Positions 36,201-47,619 of a DNA stretch of 64,000 nucleotides are shown here, piece after piece. The translations under genes were made by a program, and so were the position numbers. Position 1 is the stretch's first letter. Each line of letters starts with the position of its first letter. Source of the DNA: Vitellaria paradoxa (Eukaryota; Streptophyta; Magnoliopsida; Ericales; Sapotaceae); assembly GCA_019916065.1 (NCBI GenBank), contig CM034241.1:1642562-1706561 (forward strand), in the 5' to 3' direction. The notes beneath the pieces were generated by a model. That model ran no database searches, was not told the origin of the DNA, and worked only from the letters and a program-made list of their open reading frames with translations.

Positions 36201-37670
36201 TAAAGAGGGAAGATAGAGAAGAAATATTATATGCTCTATATATTGAATTGTTGAAAAACCCATTGGCCTAACTTGCCTTTAAAACCAGCTTACAAGGTAA
36301 GGATCGTCCAAGGCTTTTTATACGAAGAGTGAAGCCATAACACTAGGCAACGTGAGATTTGGGACTTTACTCGCAACATCTATTGCCTAGACACACTGAC
36401 ATTTTTTGAGTCTAGGACCTCTTGGCACAAGTTTAATGAAATTAAAATGGAGGCCAAAGATTAAAATAAAGAACTCATATCTAAAACCAGAGAATTTCAA
36501 ATTTTTTTCTCTTTTTGTTTCATTTATAAGAAAAAAAAAAAAGATCATTTGCTATAACTGATTGTTGATAAAAACAAACAAATTTGATTAGGCAATAAAA
36601 TAACTTTATTGGCAAAGAGAGTGTGAAGCATATATGAGTCCTAGTGAAGGTTTTCTGAGTTGTGCATCTCCAAAGCTATTATTAATTAATTTGCGGGAAT
36701 TTTCCAAGTTAATATATTATTACTAACAATGTATAAAATTTTAAGAAAATTAGAATCATGTGTTTGAGTTTAAAGAAGTTGCCCCGTAGGCTTCAAATTT
36801 CTAAGAATATCTAAGATTATCTTATAGGATTGATATTTTGGAGCTCTAACATCACCACATTGCTATAGTATATAAGATATACATAATAAATACTCTATTC
36901 ACTGTTTTACACCTGGCAAGTTCATTTCTTTATATCTTTTGAAAATTATGATGATTCGTACATAACAATAATCAATTTTTTTTACAATTTCAATTAATAT
37001 CCATTAAAAATCAACAAAATTCAAAACAAAATATATCCATATCTACCAAATATACAATCATAATTTTCTTTTATTTAATTTTTTTTTGGGGGGGGGGGTG
37101 GAGGATTGGTGTAGCTGTGTATTTAATCCACATTACATTACAAAACTCTCCAAATTAATAAAATATATATATATATTGAAAATGAAAGGACATTGACGAC
37201 TGACCGTCTCTTGCTTAGCTCCTTTGATGCCCAAAATCTGGTTAAAGCTCGATCCAGCCGCTGCAGGTGCCTTTTCCGGTGCCGGAGCTTTAACTGCCAA
37301 GCAAAATCAATAACCAAAAACATCGCACTAAACGTTCCCCTTTTATTGCATTGCAACTTCGACAAAAACTCAAAACAAACGGTACAAAGATACAAATTCC
37401 ATCTTACCTTCGTTTGCATCAGTCTCCGTTGCTCTGACCGTCAGCCTCGGACCTAAGAAAGAATTACAAATTTTACACAAATGCATATGCTACAAATTCA
37501 AATATCTATATAAATGATTTCGATTTTGAAGTGTTGAGCGAGAAGAGGATGGGGAGTAATCGATCGAGCTCACGAGTGAAGGAGAGAGAAATTGGCGGCG
37601 CAATTCGAAGCCGATTGGTCTTGGCATTCGATAATCGTATGGATGAGACTCTGTTAGGTACTGACGCCAT
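30272..37670 (-). CDS. CHLG: Chlorophyll synthase, chloroplastic
   Basis: UbiA-family prenyltransferase of the thylakoid membrane that esterifies chlorophyllide with phytyl or geranylgeranyl diphosphate, the last step of chlorophyll synthesis. Exons (minus): 37670-37574, 37452-37408, 37293-37205, 34841-34754, 34296-34211, 34112-34026, 33919-33854, 33777-33694, 33594-33533, 32991-32916, 32818-32756, 32655-32574, 31824-31748, 30931-30884, 30334-30272. They join in frame to 370 residues. The first about 45 residues are Ser/Arg-rich with few acids and reach LTVRATETD, a transit-peptide pattern. Prenyl-diphosphate/Mg motifs are NDWYDREID (138-146) and NDFKSVEGD (267-275), set among hydrophobic segments. 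It ends FLKDPVKYDVKYQ...ALATSH. Exons 1-2 are placed by reading frame and are slightly less certain. Intron 3 (2.4 kb) holds a TRIM. Confidence 0.95.
35902..36375 (-). mobile_element. TRIM (terminal-repeat retrotransposon in miniature) in CHLG intron 3
   Basis: Two terminal direct repeats, 35902-36077 and 36192-36375, about 176 and 184 bp, both ending CTAACA on the minus strand after TTCTTCTCTATCTTCC. The 114-bp interior has a polypurine tract CATGAGGGGGGC directly before the 3' repeat and TGGCACTAGAGCC at the 5' repeat edge, a decayed initiator-Met primer site (TGGTATCAGAGC type). The flanks acatt (35897-35901) and acatc (36376-36380) form a nearly exact 5-bp target duplication. There is no coding capacity. 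This layout is the textbook TRIM structure. Confidence 0.87.
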
Positions 37671-37740
37671 TTGAGAGACCTTCGAGTTTCGCTGGCGAAG
37701 AGTTTGAGGGAAATAGAAGTGGCTTCAGGCAGCCTTTGAC

Positions 37741-37801
37741 TCTTTGCGACAACACACACACACTCTCTCTCTCTCCCTCCCTCCCTCTCTCTCTCTCTCG
37801 A
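37741..37801 (-). promoter_or_regulatory. GA/GT-repeat tract upstream of CHLG
   Basis: On the minus strand, a run of GAGAGA, GGGAGG and GTGTGT repeats lies 70-130 bp before the start codon, probably in the 5' UTR or core promoter. GAGA-type tracts are common near plant start sites and can bind BBR/BPC proteins; no function is shown here. Confidence 0.5.
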
Positions 37802-38381
37802 GATTCAGTAAAATATTTGAAGGGGAGGAAGAGATTCGAGATTCGATCGTGTGCATTAGGTAGGTGTCCAGGCGTCTTGCATCTGTGGCACATTTGCAAT
37901 GATAGCCGTTGAAAATTTTTACTGACTGTTCGAATCACCAAATATTATAAAAAAAATACAAAAATACAAAAAAAAAAATTAATTTTTACTTTCAATATTT
38001 TTCAATTCTGTCCACATTAAAATTTTTTAATTATCATTAATTTTTATTAATCTTTTCTAACTTTTTATTTATTTTCTCTAAATTTGTCCTTAGTGATGGG
38101 AAATATAAATCAATAAAAATAAATAATTATGTTATAATTTTTAGACTCCAGTGTGTTTAGAGTTGTATAAAATTGTAAAAATTAATATCTCATATTTTAT
38201 GCAGTAAATGAAAATTTTAAATTTATTGTCTCGTAATTCATGTTTGTAGAGTTTTGTGTTGATTCCAAACAGGTCTCCATCAAATTTCACAATTATGATG
38301 AATTTAAGAATTTGAAATTTTAAACTATTGCTTAACTATCAAACTAAACTAAAAATTTTAATTGACTAGTGTAGATTAGTG

Positions 38382-39213
38382 GTAAATTAACCATTAAATT
38401 CATCCGCAATCAAATTATTGAGAGAACTAAATATCATTAAATTGAACTTACAATTTTATGCAGAAAATTGAATTCATTGATCAAGCCTAGTGTTGGACAC
38501 TATCTCCTTAAGACCGAATTCGCCCCCCATAAGGCTTCTGATTTTAACGGACGTCAGTCTCTCAGGATAAAATGATCATACATACATACAAAAGGAAGCG
38601 ACAATTTGTGTGTTTTTGCGAACCAATATTTTGCTTGTACTCTTTGTATGCAAATGAAATTTTCTTATGCAAAATAATTTTGTATACAATATTTTTAATG
38701 CAAAAAATCCAACCCGGTTTTATGCAAGGATGAATGTTTAAATAATTAGCCATTAGCCATGTATATTGGAAGAATAGACACCACCATTCATGAAGAGGGG
38801 CATCTGTTCAAAGAACAGACATGTCTGTTAGGAAGAGATACTCCAAAACGACGTAATTTTGGAGAAACAATATTTGGACTGGGCTAATAATTAGATTGGA
38901 CTAATGGGCCACATAATTTTTTAAGCCCAAAATTCAAAATGAGATCATTCAAGCCCAAAATTTATTCAGGCCCACTTTGGTTCTAACTTTGAAGACAATT
39001 TTTATTCACATAATTCATGATTTTGAACATGTGAATACATGAAAGTAATATTCTTACTTAATTATATTAATTCCACATTTGATCTATAATTAATTAATAT
39101 ATATAGACCCCACATAAATATTGACTTAAAGTTAATAAAAATTCATAGTTAAAATCATGAATTCTAACAGTAAATTAACCATTAAATTCATCCGCAATCA
39201 AATTATTGAGAGA
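38382..39213. repeat. Exact 44-bp direct repeat bracketing 744 bp
   Basis: 38382-38425 and 39170-39213 are identical over 44 bp (starting GTAAATTAACCATTAAATTC, ending ATTATTGAGAGA). The enclosed DNA includes a possible solo LTR, 38491-39169, beginning TGTTGGACAC and ending ATTCTAACA, without a matching 5-bp target duplication. Confidence 0.85.
38491..39169. repeat. Possible solo LTR
   Basis: 679 bp with TGTT...AACA ends. It is more complex in sequence than its surroundings (for example CCTTAAGACCGAATTCGCCC and GAAGAGGGGCATCTGTTC). Flanks cctag and gtaaa do not match, so the boundaries, or the call itself, may be wrong. Confidence 0.4.
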
Positions 39214-39508
39214 TATAAGTGAATAATAATTGAGTAAAGAACTTTCGTTATATATATATATATATATATATTATGATTTAAACTGATAACTGTTAAATAA
39301 TAATAACAATAATAATAATAATATTTAACTATAGAAATATAAATAGCAGTCAAATTATTTTTTTTTTGATAAGTAATAGTTGTCAAATTATCATATGCCA
39401 CGTAACCTTATCATTTTATTTCGTATAAAAAAAAATGATATAGCAATTCTTGGAACACGCTTGTTACAGATGCAAAAGGAAAATGAATTTTTGAGCCTCA
39501 ATTACTAT

Positions 39509-39900
39509 GGGGGTGTTTGGAACTTCAACTAACCTTAAAAAATTTTAAAAATTTTTAAAATTTTAATTTTTTCAAACTCTAAATATTTTAATTTTTTAAA
39601 AAAATTTGTCAAAATCCGTTGGAACAACCAATCATGGTGCGTTCCAATAGATTTTGATAGATTTTTTAAAAAATTGAACTGACATTTGTATCAAAAAAAT
39701 TTTACAAAACTTTAAAAGTTTTCAAGATTCTCTACAAAAATTTTGTTACGTGTCACTTTATAAAATTTTTAATATCTTCATATCACATCAACTATAAATA
39801 TTCAACTATCATTTCAAAATAATTTCTTACGCTCCAAATTTCAAAAAAAAAATTTACTTTTAATTTTTTTTTATTTACTTTTACCACTCCAAACGGTTCC
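39509..39900 (-). mobile_element. MITE, family B, inverted copy
   Basis: 392 bp flanked by tat on both sides. The ends are GGGGGTGTTTGGAACTTCAA and, reversed, GGAACCGTTTGGAGTGGTAA. On the minus strand it shares with the copies at 53084 and 56785 the AAAGTTTTGTAAAATTTTTT / ATACAAATGTC stretch and the GGAACGCAC words. Confidence 0.65.
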
Positions 39901-41497
39901 TATTTCTACCAAAACTATTTGGTTGGGCCCTCAGTCTATAAACATCTCCTCATGCGTTAAGTGACCGAAACAATGTGGGCTTATGTCCGCAACGCCCGTG
40001 AGGTAGCTGTAAGCCTGTCCCACAATTTGATCTTTTTCTTTTTTTTTATTTGTAATATTTTTTAGCGGAGAATATTTGTCTACAAAATATATATACATTC
40101 TACCAAATTGATATATCAATCCTATAATAGACATCTAAAAATGTATATATATATATAATGAAAATGATGTGTTAGTCTTATAATAAACATGTATTTTAAT
40201 AAATTTTTTATTTGGAGTATTATCTTAAAAAGAGTAAAAAAAAACCTACTATATTGAAAAAAAAAATATTATTTAAAAAAAATATTTACTCTATATTTTT
40301 TCTCTTAAAAAGTATTTACGAATTATTAAGATTAAAGTAAACTTTAATTACAGAAATAATTGAGTGTTTAATGGGTTGTATTATCAACCATTTAAACTAT
40401 TAATCTAATTGGTATTATCATATTTGTCCAATTTATATTCGCAAATGATTTTAATTAGATTCAAACCCATTTAACTTGAATTTAGTTGAACAGATTAATG
40501 AATTTGGGTAATTATTAATCCTGCAGCTTGTGGCAAGAAAATTTTCTTAACTTCGCCTTTGACTATGGTAATTTTAAACCATATCACGACAGTGACGATT
40601 AGTCCCAGATTCCAAGATGCTGTAGTAGATTTTATACTGCAGGAGCTGCAGTGAAGCATCCAAAGGTCAGGATGTTGCAGTGGATTTAATTATTTAAATA
40701 TTTATATCAAATTCGTACCTTAATTTAAAACTGAATAATTAAGGTATGTGCTTGAATTAAAGAATTTTTAAGAGAGAAGCAAAAGAAAAAGAATTTAAAA
40801 TTAGTTTCTTAGTTTGTAATGAAAAATGAAAAGTAAAAAAATATATGAAATTTGAAAAATTAAAAATAATTAAATAAAAAATTAATGTATTTTATTTTTT
40901 TATATTTTATAGCTAATGTAGTTAAATAAAAACACAAATTTGAGATTTTGTATTTTCTTCTTCTTCTTATTTTCCTTCTTATCTTTTTTCCTGTCTTCCT
41001 CTTTTAATTTCTTTTCTTGTCAAATTCCCTACCGAAACACAACCCAGCAAAAAGATGAATTAAGGTCCTCAACTTTGGTAATAGTAGAAATTTAATTAAA
41101 TAGGTTTAACATATAAAATTTTTAAATCTTAACATATCTAATTAAATTTTATCAATTTATTCTAATTAAATTCCGTCACTTATCTTTTTATACTATTTTT
41201 TAATTGTTTAACCATCCAGATACCCCCATAATTAAATGGGCTTGGAAGGAAATAACCCACCAAAAAGTTACCCTCCACTAATTCGATCTCTTTGCAAATC
41301 CCCGGAAATCTTGCACAGAGAGGAGTACCTGATCTTGTGATTATACAATGGCAGGTCGTAAAAGCATTGATGTGATGTTGTTACTTATAATGCAGCAAAC
41401 AAGTGATACCAAACTTTCAGATTCGCCGGATGGCAACTTGTTGACAGTGACTCTACCTAGTCACAGGCCCATGACATCCGCGCACCCTCACAATTAG
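39901..41497. other. AT-rich intergenic DNA, no gene seen
   Basis: Low-complexity A/T-rich sequence with several MITE-like fragments. I find no protein-coding or RNA gene in it. Confidence 0.6.
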
Positions 41498-42004
41498 GAG
41501 TGCACAATTGGTTAGTACTCGGGCAGCAGATTGCACTCAATAATGTAAGTTCGAGTATTGACAGTCGCAGTATGAGAGTTTCACCCTCTTGTGGGGGTAG
41601 CTCATTATGGACACCAGGTACTGATTCTCCTGTCTAGGAGGCCGCCGTGTACCGCGATTTACCTCCTCCACCATTCCCTTGGGATCGGGGGTGGGGGTCC
41701 TGGGAGCGAAGATATCGTATTTTGCACCCAAGGAGTGCACAATTGGTTGTTTGCCCCCGCGGGTGTAGCACAGTTGATACTCGGGCAGCAAATTACACCA
41801 AATGATGCAGGTTCGAGTTCTGGCAGCCGCAGTGTGGGAGTTTCACCCTCTTGTGGGGGTGACTCCTTGTGGGCACCAGGCACTGATCCTCCTGTCTAGG
41901 AGGCCGCCGTGTACCACGATTTACCTCTTCCACCATTCCCTTGAGGCCGAGGGTGGGGACCCTGGGGGCGAGGGTATCGCTTTTTGCACCCAATGAGTGC
42001 ACAA
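41498..42004 (+). mobile_element. Tandem SINE dimer
   Basis: Two related units, about 41498-41732 and 41733-41994, with GAGTGCACAA at the start of each and again at the end (41498, 41733, 41995). Unit 2 carries an A box (TAGCACAGTTGA) and B box (GGTTCGAGTTC) about 45 bp apart; unit 1 has the same region (AAGTTCGAGTATTG) but lacks about 27 bp of the head. Both share the GC-rich body (TTTCACCCTCTTGTGGGGGT, CTGTCTAGGAGGCCGCCGTG) and end TTTTTGCACCCAA or similar. Open frames across it are not genes. Confidence 0.82.
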
Positions 42005-43356
42005 AAAAATTAGATAACTCAAAAAAATCCAATTAATCTGTTTTAATTTAGGCTGTTTCAAATTTGTATCAAAATTGGTTTAATTTTTAGATTAAAAAAT
42101 TAATAATACGATATTTCATATATATTCTTCAATTAGTAAAGAAAAAGAATTGAACTAAATCAAACCGAATTAAAAGTAATCCAATCTGAACTAATCTAAA
42201 ATCAACCAAAAAATAAAATATGTAATATATAATTATATATAATATATAATATTATTGATCCAAAAAAACGTGTTTGAATTTCAAACTTATTTAAATTTTC
42301 AATATTACTTATTTAGATGTCTACGAATTGAAAATAAGCAAAATGGTCCAACTTGGAATTGAATCGACCAACCAGGTCTAGCTCAAAAATCGAATCGATC
42401 CAACTCAATATTTTTTGTTCGATTCGGTTCTGTTTGAAATTAAAATCAATTTAATTTTGAGTCTAAATCTCAGGAACCGGAAAAATTAGTTATATTAATT
42501 TTATAATTAAAAAATACTTTTTGTCGATCCAGTTTCACTTAAAGACTTTTTTTTTTTTTTTTTTTTTGGGTAAGAATTAAGGGTGTTAACTTTTAATTAG
42601 TTGCTATTTCTCCATTCAGTGATTAGTTTGTCCCTATGCTTCTACAAATTATTGGTAACTGCTCAACTTTCAAGAAAAAAATAGTTATTAAAAGAGATTG
42701 TAACTAATTAAAATCTTAAAGCCCTTATTTGTTATTAAAAGAATATATATTTAAATCGTAAAGTGAGATTTTAGATAAAGATCAATACAACAAAATGAAA
42801 TTTACCCTTAAGAAAAAGCACAAATTGCAGTTTAAGTACTTATACATTTGATTAAGTTTCATTTTAGTATCTGACTTTTCTACTTTTATAATTAATTAAA
42901 AATAAATTTTAATTCGTCGTAATATTAATCATTACGAGCAAATCTTATCGATCATTACTAGCAAATCTATCGTTTAGGTGGCCCATTTAGTAAGAGAATT
43001 ATAAGTGAATGCTTGTGGAGAAAATTCTAAGCAACGTTTAGTACGTGGAAATAGGGTAGAATTGAATCCATTCTTATTTTAATCTAATATCATATTTGGT
43101 ATCAAAAAATTAAATTGAAATGTTATTTCATGAGAACAGTTATTTCCACATTAAGTAAAAAAAGACATTTAACAATTTAAATGATAGAATAACCATTATA
43201 TTGTAATTAATATTTGATCCAAATATTGAAAAAAATACAAATAAAAAACAAGCAACTATTTTTTAATAACACATTTTTCTCAATTACTTTATTGGGTTAT
43301 AAAATGATTATTTTACCCATTGAGCTTATTTTCGTAGTAGATATGAACTCGAGCTG
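42005..43356. other. AT-rich intergenic DNA, no gene seen
   Basis: Long T-run near 42,550 and scattered A/T-rich low-complexity sequence; nothing recognisable as a gene. Confidence 0.6.
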
Positions 43357-43940
43357 TAAAATAACTGTTTAGCCCCTAAGTTCGATTTTTTTTTTCAAAT
43401 TCCTGTTTCGGTCTTCTAAAAGGCTAATAAAAATATTTATTTATATTACTTAATAACTAAACAAATTTTGATTTGATCCAAACTCAAATTGTAAAAGGGT
43501 CATTTTACCATTAGGTTCATTTTTTATCCAAATTTATATTCTGAACTTCCCAAAATGTTAAAAAAATATCGACGTGTTTCTTAATAACTAAGAAAATTTT
43601 ATCTTAATTCGAACTCAATATGTAAAATAACGATTTTAGACATTGGTCTTTTTTGTCCAAATTCACATTTTAGGCTACCTAAAAGGCTAAAAAATTTACT
43701 TGCGATATTTTTTAATAGTTAAATAAATTTCAGCCCAGTCTAAATTCAGACTATAAAATAAATATTTTGCCCTTAGATCCGTTTTTAGACTAAATTTGTA
43801 TTATAGGTATTCCAAAAGATTAAAAAATATTTATTAACACGTTTCTTAATAGTTAAGAAAATTTTAACCTAATTCGAACTTGAATTATAAAATAACTATT
43901 TTACTCCTAAACTATTTTTATACTCAAATTTGCGATCCAA
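43357..43940. repeat. Degenerate minisatellite, unit about 131 bp, over four copies
   Basis: Units start near 43357, 43491, 43621, 43752 and 43886. Each runs (G/A)TAAAATAA..ATTTT, a CAAATT(T/C) word, an AAAAGGCTAA-like word, then TTAATA(A/G)(C/T)TAA(A/G)(A/C)AAATTT and a (A/C)TTCGAACT-like end. Divergence is high, so the array is old. Confidence 0.8.
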
Positions 43941-44144
43941 AAATAAAGTTTATTTTTATAGTTTTAAAAAATTATGTTAGCAATTTTTATTATATTTCAT
44001 TATATTTAAAATATCTATATAATAAAACATATCATCTAATTTGACATTTGTCCAGTCATCACTAAAGTTACACAATGTCATTACTTATTATATATCTATA
44101 TAATAAAACACATCATTTGAATTTGAAATTTAAAATTCAAATAA

Positions 44145-44150
<6 letters not shown>

Positions 44151-44188
<38 letters not shown>
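44151..44188. repeat. (TA)n microsatellite
   Basis: About 19 TA dinucleotides, one of several TA runs in the gene desert (others near 39,252, 47,475 and 57,690). Confidence 0.95.
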
Positions 44189-44190
<2 letters not shown>

Positions 44191-44399
44191 CTTTGTAAAA
44201 TATATCTATTATTATATTATCTTTTATTATTATTAAATATTTATTTATATTATCTATTATTATTAAATAATGTATGGATACTTATTAGACAAAGTCAACT
44301 AAATTTTTTATTTAAAAAAATATATTTAAATTTTATATTTTTAAAAATTTTATTAAAAACAAACATGTAAATTAAAAATTCAATTTTAATGTGCTTAAA

Positions 44400-44770
44400 A
44401 CTTAAATTTTAAATACATATACTTTTACACTACGTGTCATTTATATAATAAGGAAGTTTAAAATTTTGAATTTGAAATATTTTTATCGGTTGAATTTGTT
44501 AAATGGTCAGAATTATTTTTCTTTTTCTTTTACTCTTCTCATATTTTTTAATACTTTTTTTAAAAGATTTAAATTAATGTTTTAAAAATATAGCATACAA
44601 TTTTACACTCTGTATCCTTTATATAATAAGAAAAGTTTAAAATTTTGAATTTGAGATATTTTTAACTATTACATTTGCTAAATGATTAGAATTATTTTTC
44701 TTTTTCTCTCACTCTTCTCATATTTTTTAATACATTTTATGTAAAAGATTTTAAATTAATATTTTTAAAA
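44400..44770. repeat. Tandem duplication, unit about 178 bp
   Basis: Two adjacent AT-rich copies share TTATATAATAAG, AGTTTAAAATTTTGAATTTG and CTCTTCTCATATTTTTTAAT at a constant offset of about 178 bp. Confidence 0.88.
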
Positions 44771-45577
44771 AATATGATAATATTTGTAATAAATAATAAA
44801 ATTTTATACTTTAATCTCTTTTGATTAATGATTTTTATTTTTATAGGATATTCTTACACTTTTTTCTATGTAAATTTATTTTATAAATTTAATTTTGAAT
44901 TATTAACACGTAAAATTATATTTCTGTACTTTCAAACACAGGTAATTGCTAGTGTAATCATATTACAAAATTTTAAATGTTTATTTCATTCCCATTATTT
45001 TCATGTTGGTAACCAAACAAAGGAATGGAAAGAGCATTCCATTCCATTCCCATTTGCATTTCATTTTGACCTCTTATCTCATTCCGTTTTATTCTATTTT
45101 CACGTACCAAATATTACCTTACATTTTTTAGTTTTTAAATTTTTAAATCCTAAAAGCGTATTTGGTCAAAAGATGAGGGTGTAAACTATAATTTACCATG
45201 TATTCGTTGATTCTTTTATAAATTGATTTTGAAAGGAGAAAATGCTCAAATAAATAAATAAATAAATATTTAACTGAAATAACAAATTCGGACAAAAGGA
45301 AAAAAAAAAGCTTCAAAATTGGTCTTCAAGCATATTTTGAAAGGCAAAGTAATTAAGAAAATGCATTTGCTGATACTTTCATAAACAAATTGATATAGAA
45401 AAAAGAAGATGACAAAAATATAAATATTAAATTTAAATGGAAAAGAAACAAAAATTGGATTTCAAAGCTACCAATGGTATCTTTTGAATGGTCTTAAACT
45501 TTTTAGTATTAATTCTCAAAAAAATAAAAAAAAAATTAAATAACAAACACTATCGGTTAAATATGAAAAAGTAAATC

Positions 45578-45740
45578 CTAAGAGTTACCTCAACTGGTAA
45601 AATATTAGATTTACTTCCCAAATGTCAGTAGTTTAAGTCTTCTCAGTATCACTGGAGGATTTACCCGATTGTCAACTTCATGACTCCAGAGATTAATCGA
45701 GGTGTGCGCAACTTGACCCAAACATATTGAGTTACAAAAA
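45578..45740 (+). mobile_element. Degenerate tRNA-derived SINE
   Basis: An A-box-like GTTACCTCAACTGGTAAAAT is followed about 50 bp later by a decayed B box (GTAGTTTAAGTCTTC). The 3' part GGTGTGCGCAACTTGACCCA looks like a CpG-decayed form of a 3' domain shared by many angiosperm SINEs. Boundaries are approximate. Confidence 0.5.
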
Positions 45741-46521
45741 TATATATATAAATAAAAAAACAAACCCAATATTTTACTAGTTGAACTAACTCTTAAGGTT
45801 AGAGTGGGATTCTCACCAAACTACTTACAAGACATAGTTAAATGCTTTATTTGGTTTACATTTTAGCTTTTAGTTTATTATTATTATTATTATTTGTAAA
45901 TTTTTTGTTTTATATTTTCTATTAAAATTTAATTTTTAAATGTATCTTTTAGACATATTAACTGCATTCATTAAAAAACAAATTACCTTTGTTGGATAAA
46001 AGCTAAAAAAAAAAAAAATCAAATTTTACATTATTTTTTTACCAAAACGAATGTAAATTTTTTAATTTTTTTTTATGAATACGATTAACAAGCCTAAAAG
46101 TTACGTCTTTTTTAAAAAAAAAATAAATTTTCATGAAAAACATATGAGAAAAAAAAAAGTATTAGAAGCTAAAATGTGACCAAACAAAGCCTAAATCCCA
46201 TTTGAGTCATTTTTATTAAGGTTGTTAAGTGAATTAAACACTTCGAATTTAATTTGTTAAAAATTTATTTAAATTTAGCTTGCTATGAAATCAAGTTAAG
46301 TTTGAATATAATTCATAACTCATTTAGTTTCTATCTCGGTTCATTAGCTTAAATTTTATAAAAAAGTGGAGTTATTCAAGTTCAATTTCAAAAGTACAAG
46401 TCAAGTTTGAATATATTTTTATATTTAATGAAAATTTTAAATTAAATTAACTATTACTCTTTATTTGAGTGCTTGACTCAAAATTTTGAATTCATAAGTT
46501 TAAAAGTTCAAGTAAAAACTC

Positions 46522-46737
46522 TTTTTTTTTTTTTTTTTTTGGTAACGGGGGAAATCACCCAGCGGTTTTATTCACAGAGTTACAAATTATCGAGGGAACT
46601 AGCGCAGTAATTTACCATCACGACCCCCCACTTAAATCCTGATCGCTTCAAGTGAGAATCGAACTTGTAAGCTGAGTATATCACTCAAGTCTTAAACTTG
46701 ACTCCTACTCTACTTGACGAATCAGGGATAAGTATGT
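46522..46737 (-). mobile_element. SINE with poly(A) tail, minus strand
   Basis: A T-run at 46522-46541 is the tail of a minus-strand element whose body carries a B-box-like AAGTTCGATTCTCAC near 46,660 and an A-box-like AGTAGAGTAGGAGTC near 46,710. The short word aaactct occurs on both sides and may be a reduced target duplication. Confidence 0.62.
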
Positions 46738-46902
46738 TGAAACTCTCAATTATGAGTGCATCAAAAATTGAAATCTTAACTTGATTCGATTCATTTATAT
46801 TCTTAAGTTGTATACGCTCTTAAAAATATTATGGCCAAGTTATTACTTTAGGAAAACGGTGGGCGGCACCTTAACAAAATATATTCAAAATTATTATCTA
46901 TA

Positions 46903-47160
46903 GTGGAGCAATCCTATGATTAACAGAAGGCAGAAAAAATTTGCACGTGTAAAAGGCGAGGAATTTCTGTTTTGTAGTGGTGGAATCTTTTTTTTTTTTT
47001 TGGTAATTAATGGTGGTGGAATCTTATGGTTAACAAAAGACAGAAAAAATTTGCACGTGTAAAAGCCAAGGAATTTCTGTTTTGTAGTGGTGGAATCCCA
47101 TGATTAACAAAAGACAGAAAAAATTTGCACGTGTAAAAGGCGAGGAATTTCTGTTTTGTT
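46903..47160. repeat. Three copies of a G-box-containing repeat
   Basis: The core CAGAAAAAATTTGCACGTGT begins at 46931, 47041 and 47115, each followed by AAAAGGCGAGGAATTTCTGT or a close variant. Copies 1 and 2 are separated by a T-run, copies 2 and 3 are directly tandem (74 bp). Each holds a CACGTG word. Confidence 0.9.
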
Positions 47161-47183
47161 CGTACTATAATGTCCAACTATAA

Positions 47184-47619
47184 CCGTATGTTTGGCTGAA
47201 TTGAAAATAGGAAGGATGAAAGAGGGAGCGAGGATAATATTTTATTTTTATTGTTTAGTTCAAGAAAAAAGTGAAGAGGAAGGAAAATAGGGTGAAAAAG
47301 TAAGTGAAAAATTTGGGGTCAGTCCCATCTATTTTTATTTTTCTAAATTTGGGAAGAAAAGAGGAGAGAGAGAAAGGAAGAAGAGAAAGAAAGAGAAAAA
47401 AGTATGATAAAAAATAAAAAAATTGGGGCTCACATTTCATAAAATAATTTTTAATTCAAAAAATAAATCATAACATATATATATATATATATATATATAT
47501 TTTTCTCTTACTTTTTCACTCAATCAAACACGTGACCTTCCTTCCACTTTTTTTTCCTTCGCTTGTTCCTTCTTCTCATTTATCTTTCCTCACAAATTTC
47601 CTTTATATCAAACGAAGGC
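47184..47619. mobile_element. MITE with TAA target duplication
   Basis: 436 bp between TAA copies (47181-47183, 47620-47622). Ends CCGTATGTTTGGC and, reversed, GCCTTCGTTTGATATAAAGG. The interior is rich in GGAAGGAAAA and its complement on opposite sides, so it can fold back. A related, less well bounded copy occupies about 47,650-48,100. Confidence 0.68.

Noticed and set aside
37490..37759. 89-codon minus-strand open frame at the start of the CHLG gene
   Set aside because: It is in a different frame from the spliced chlorophyll synthase start at 37670 and reads through intron 1.
41591..41899. 102-codon open frame on the + strand and overlapping minus frames
   Set aside because: Produced by the GC-rich SINE dimer; the repeated peptide (SSCG/PPCT-like) simply reflects the tandem units.
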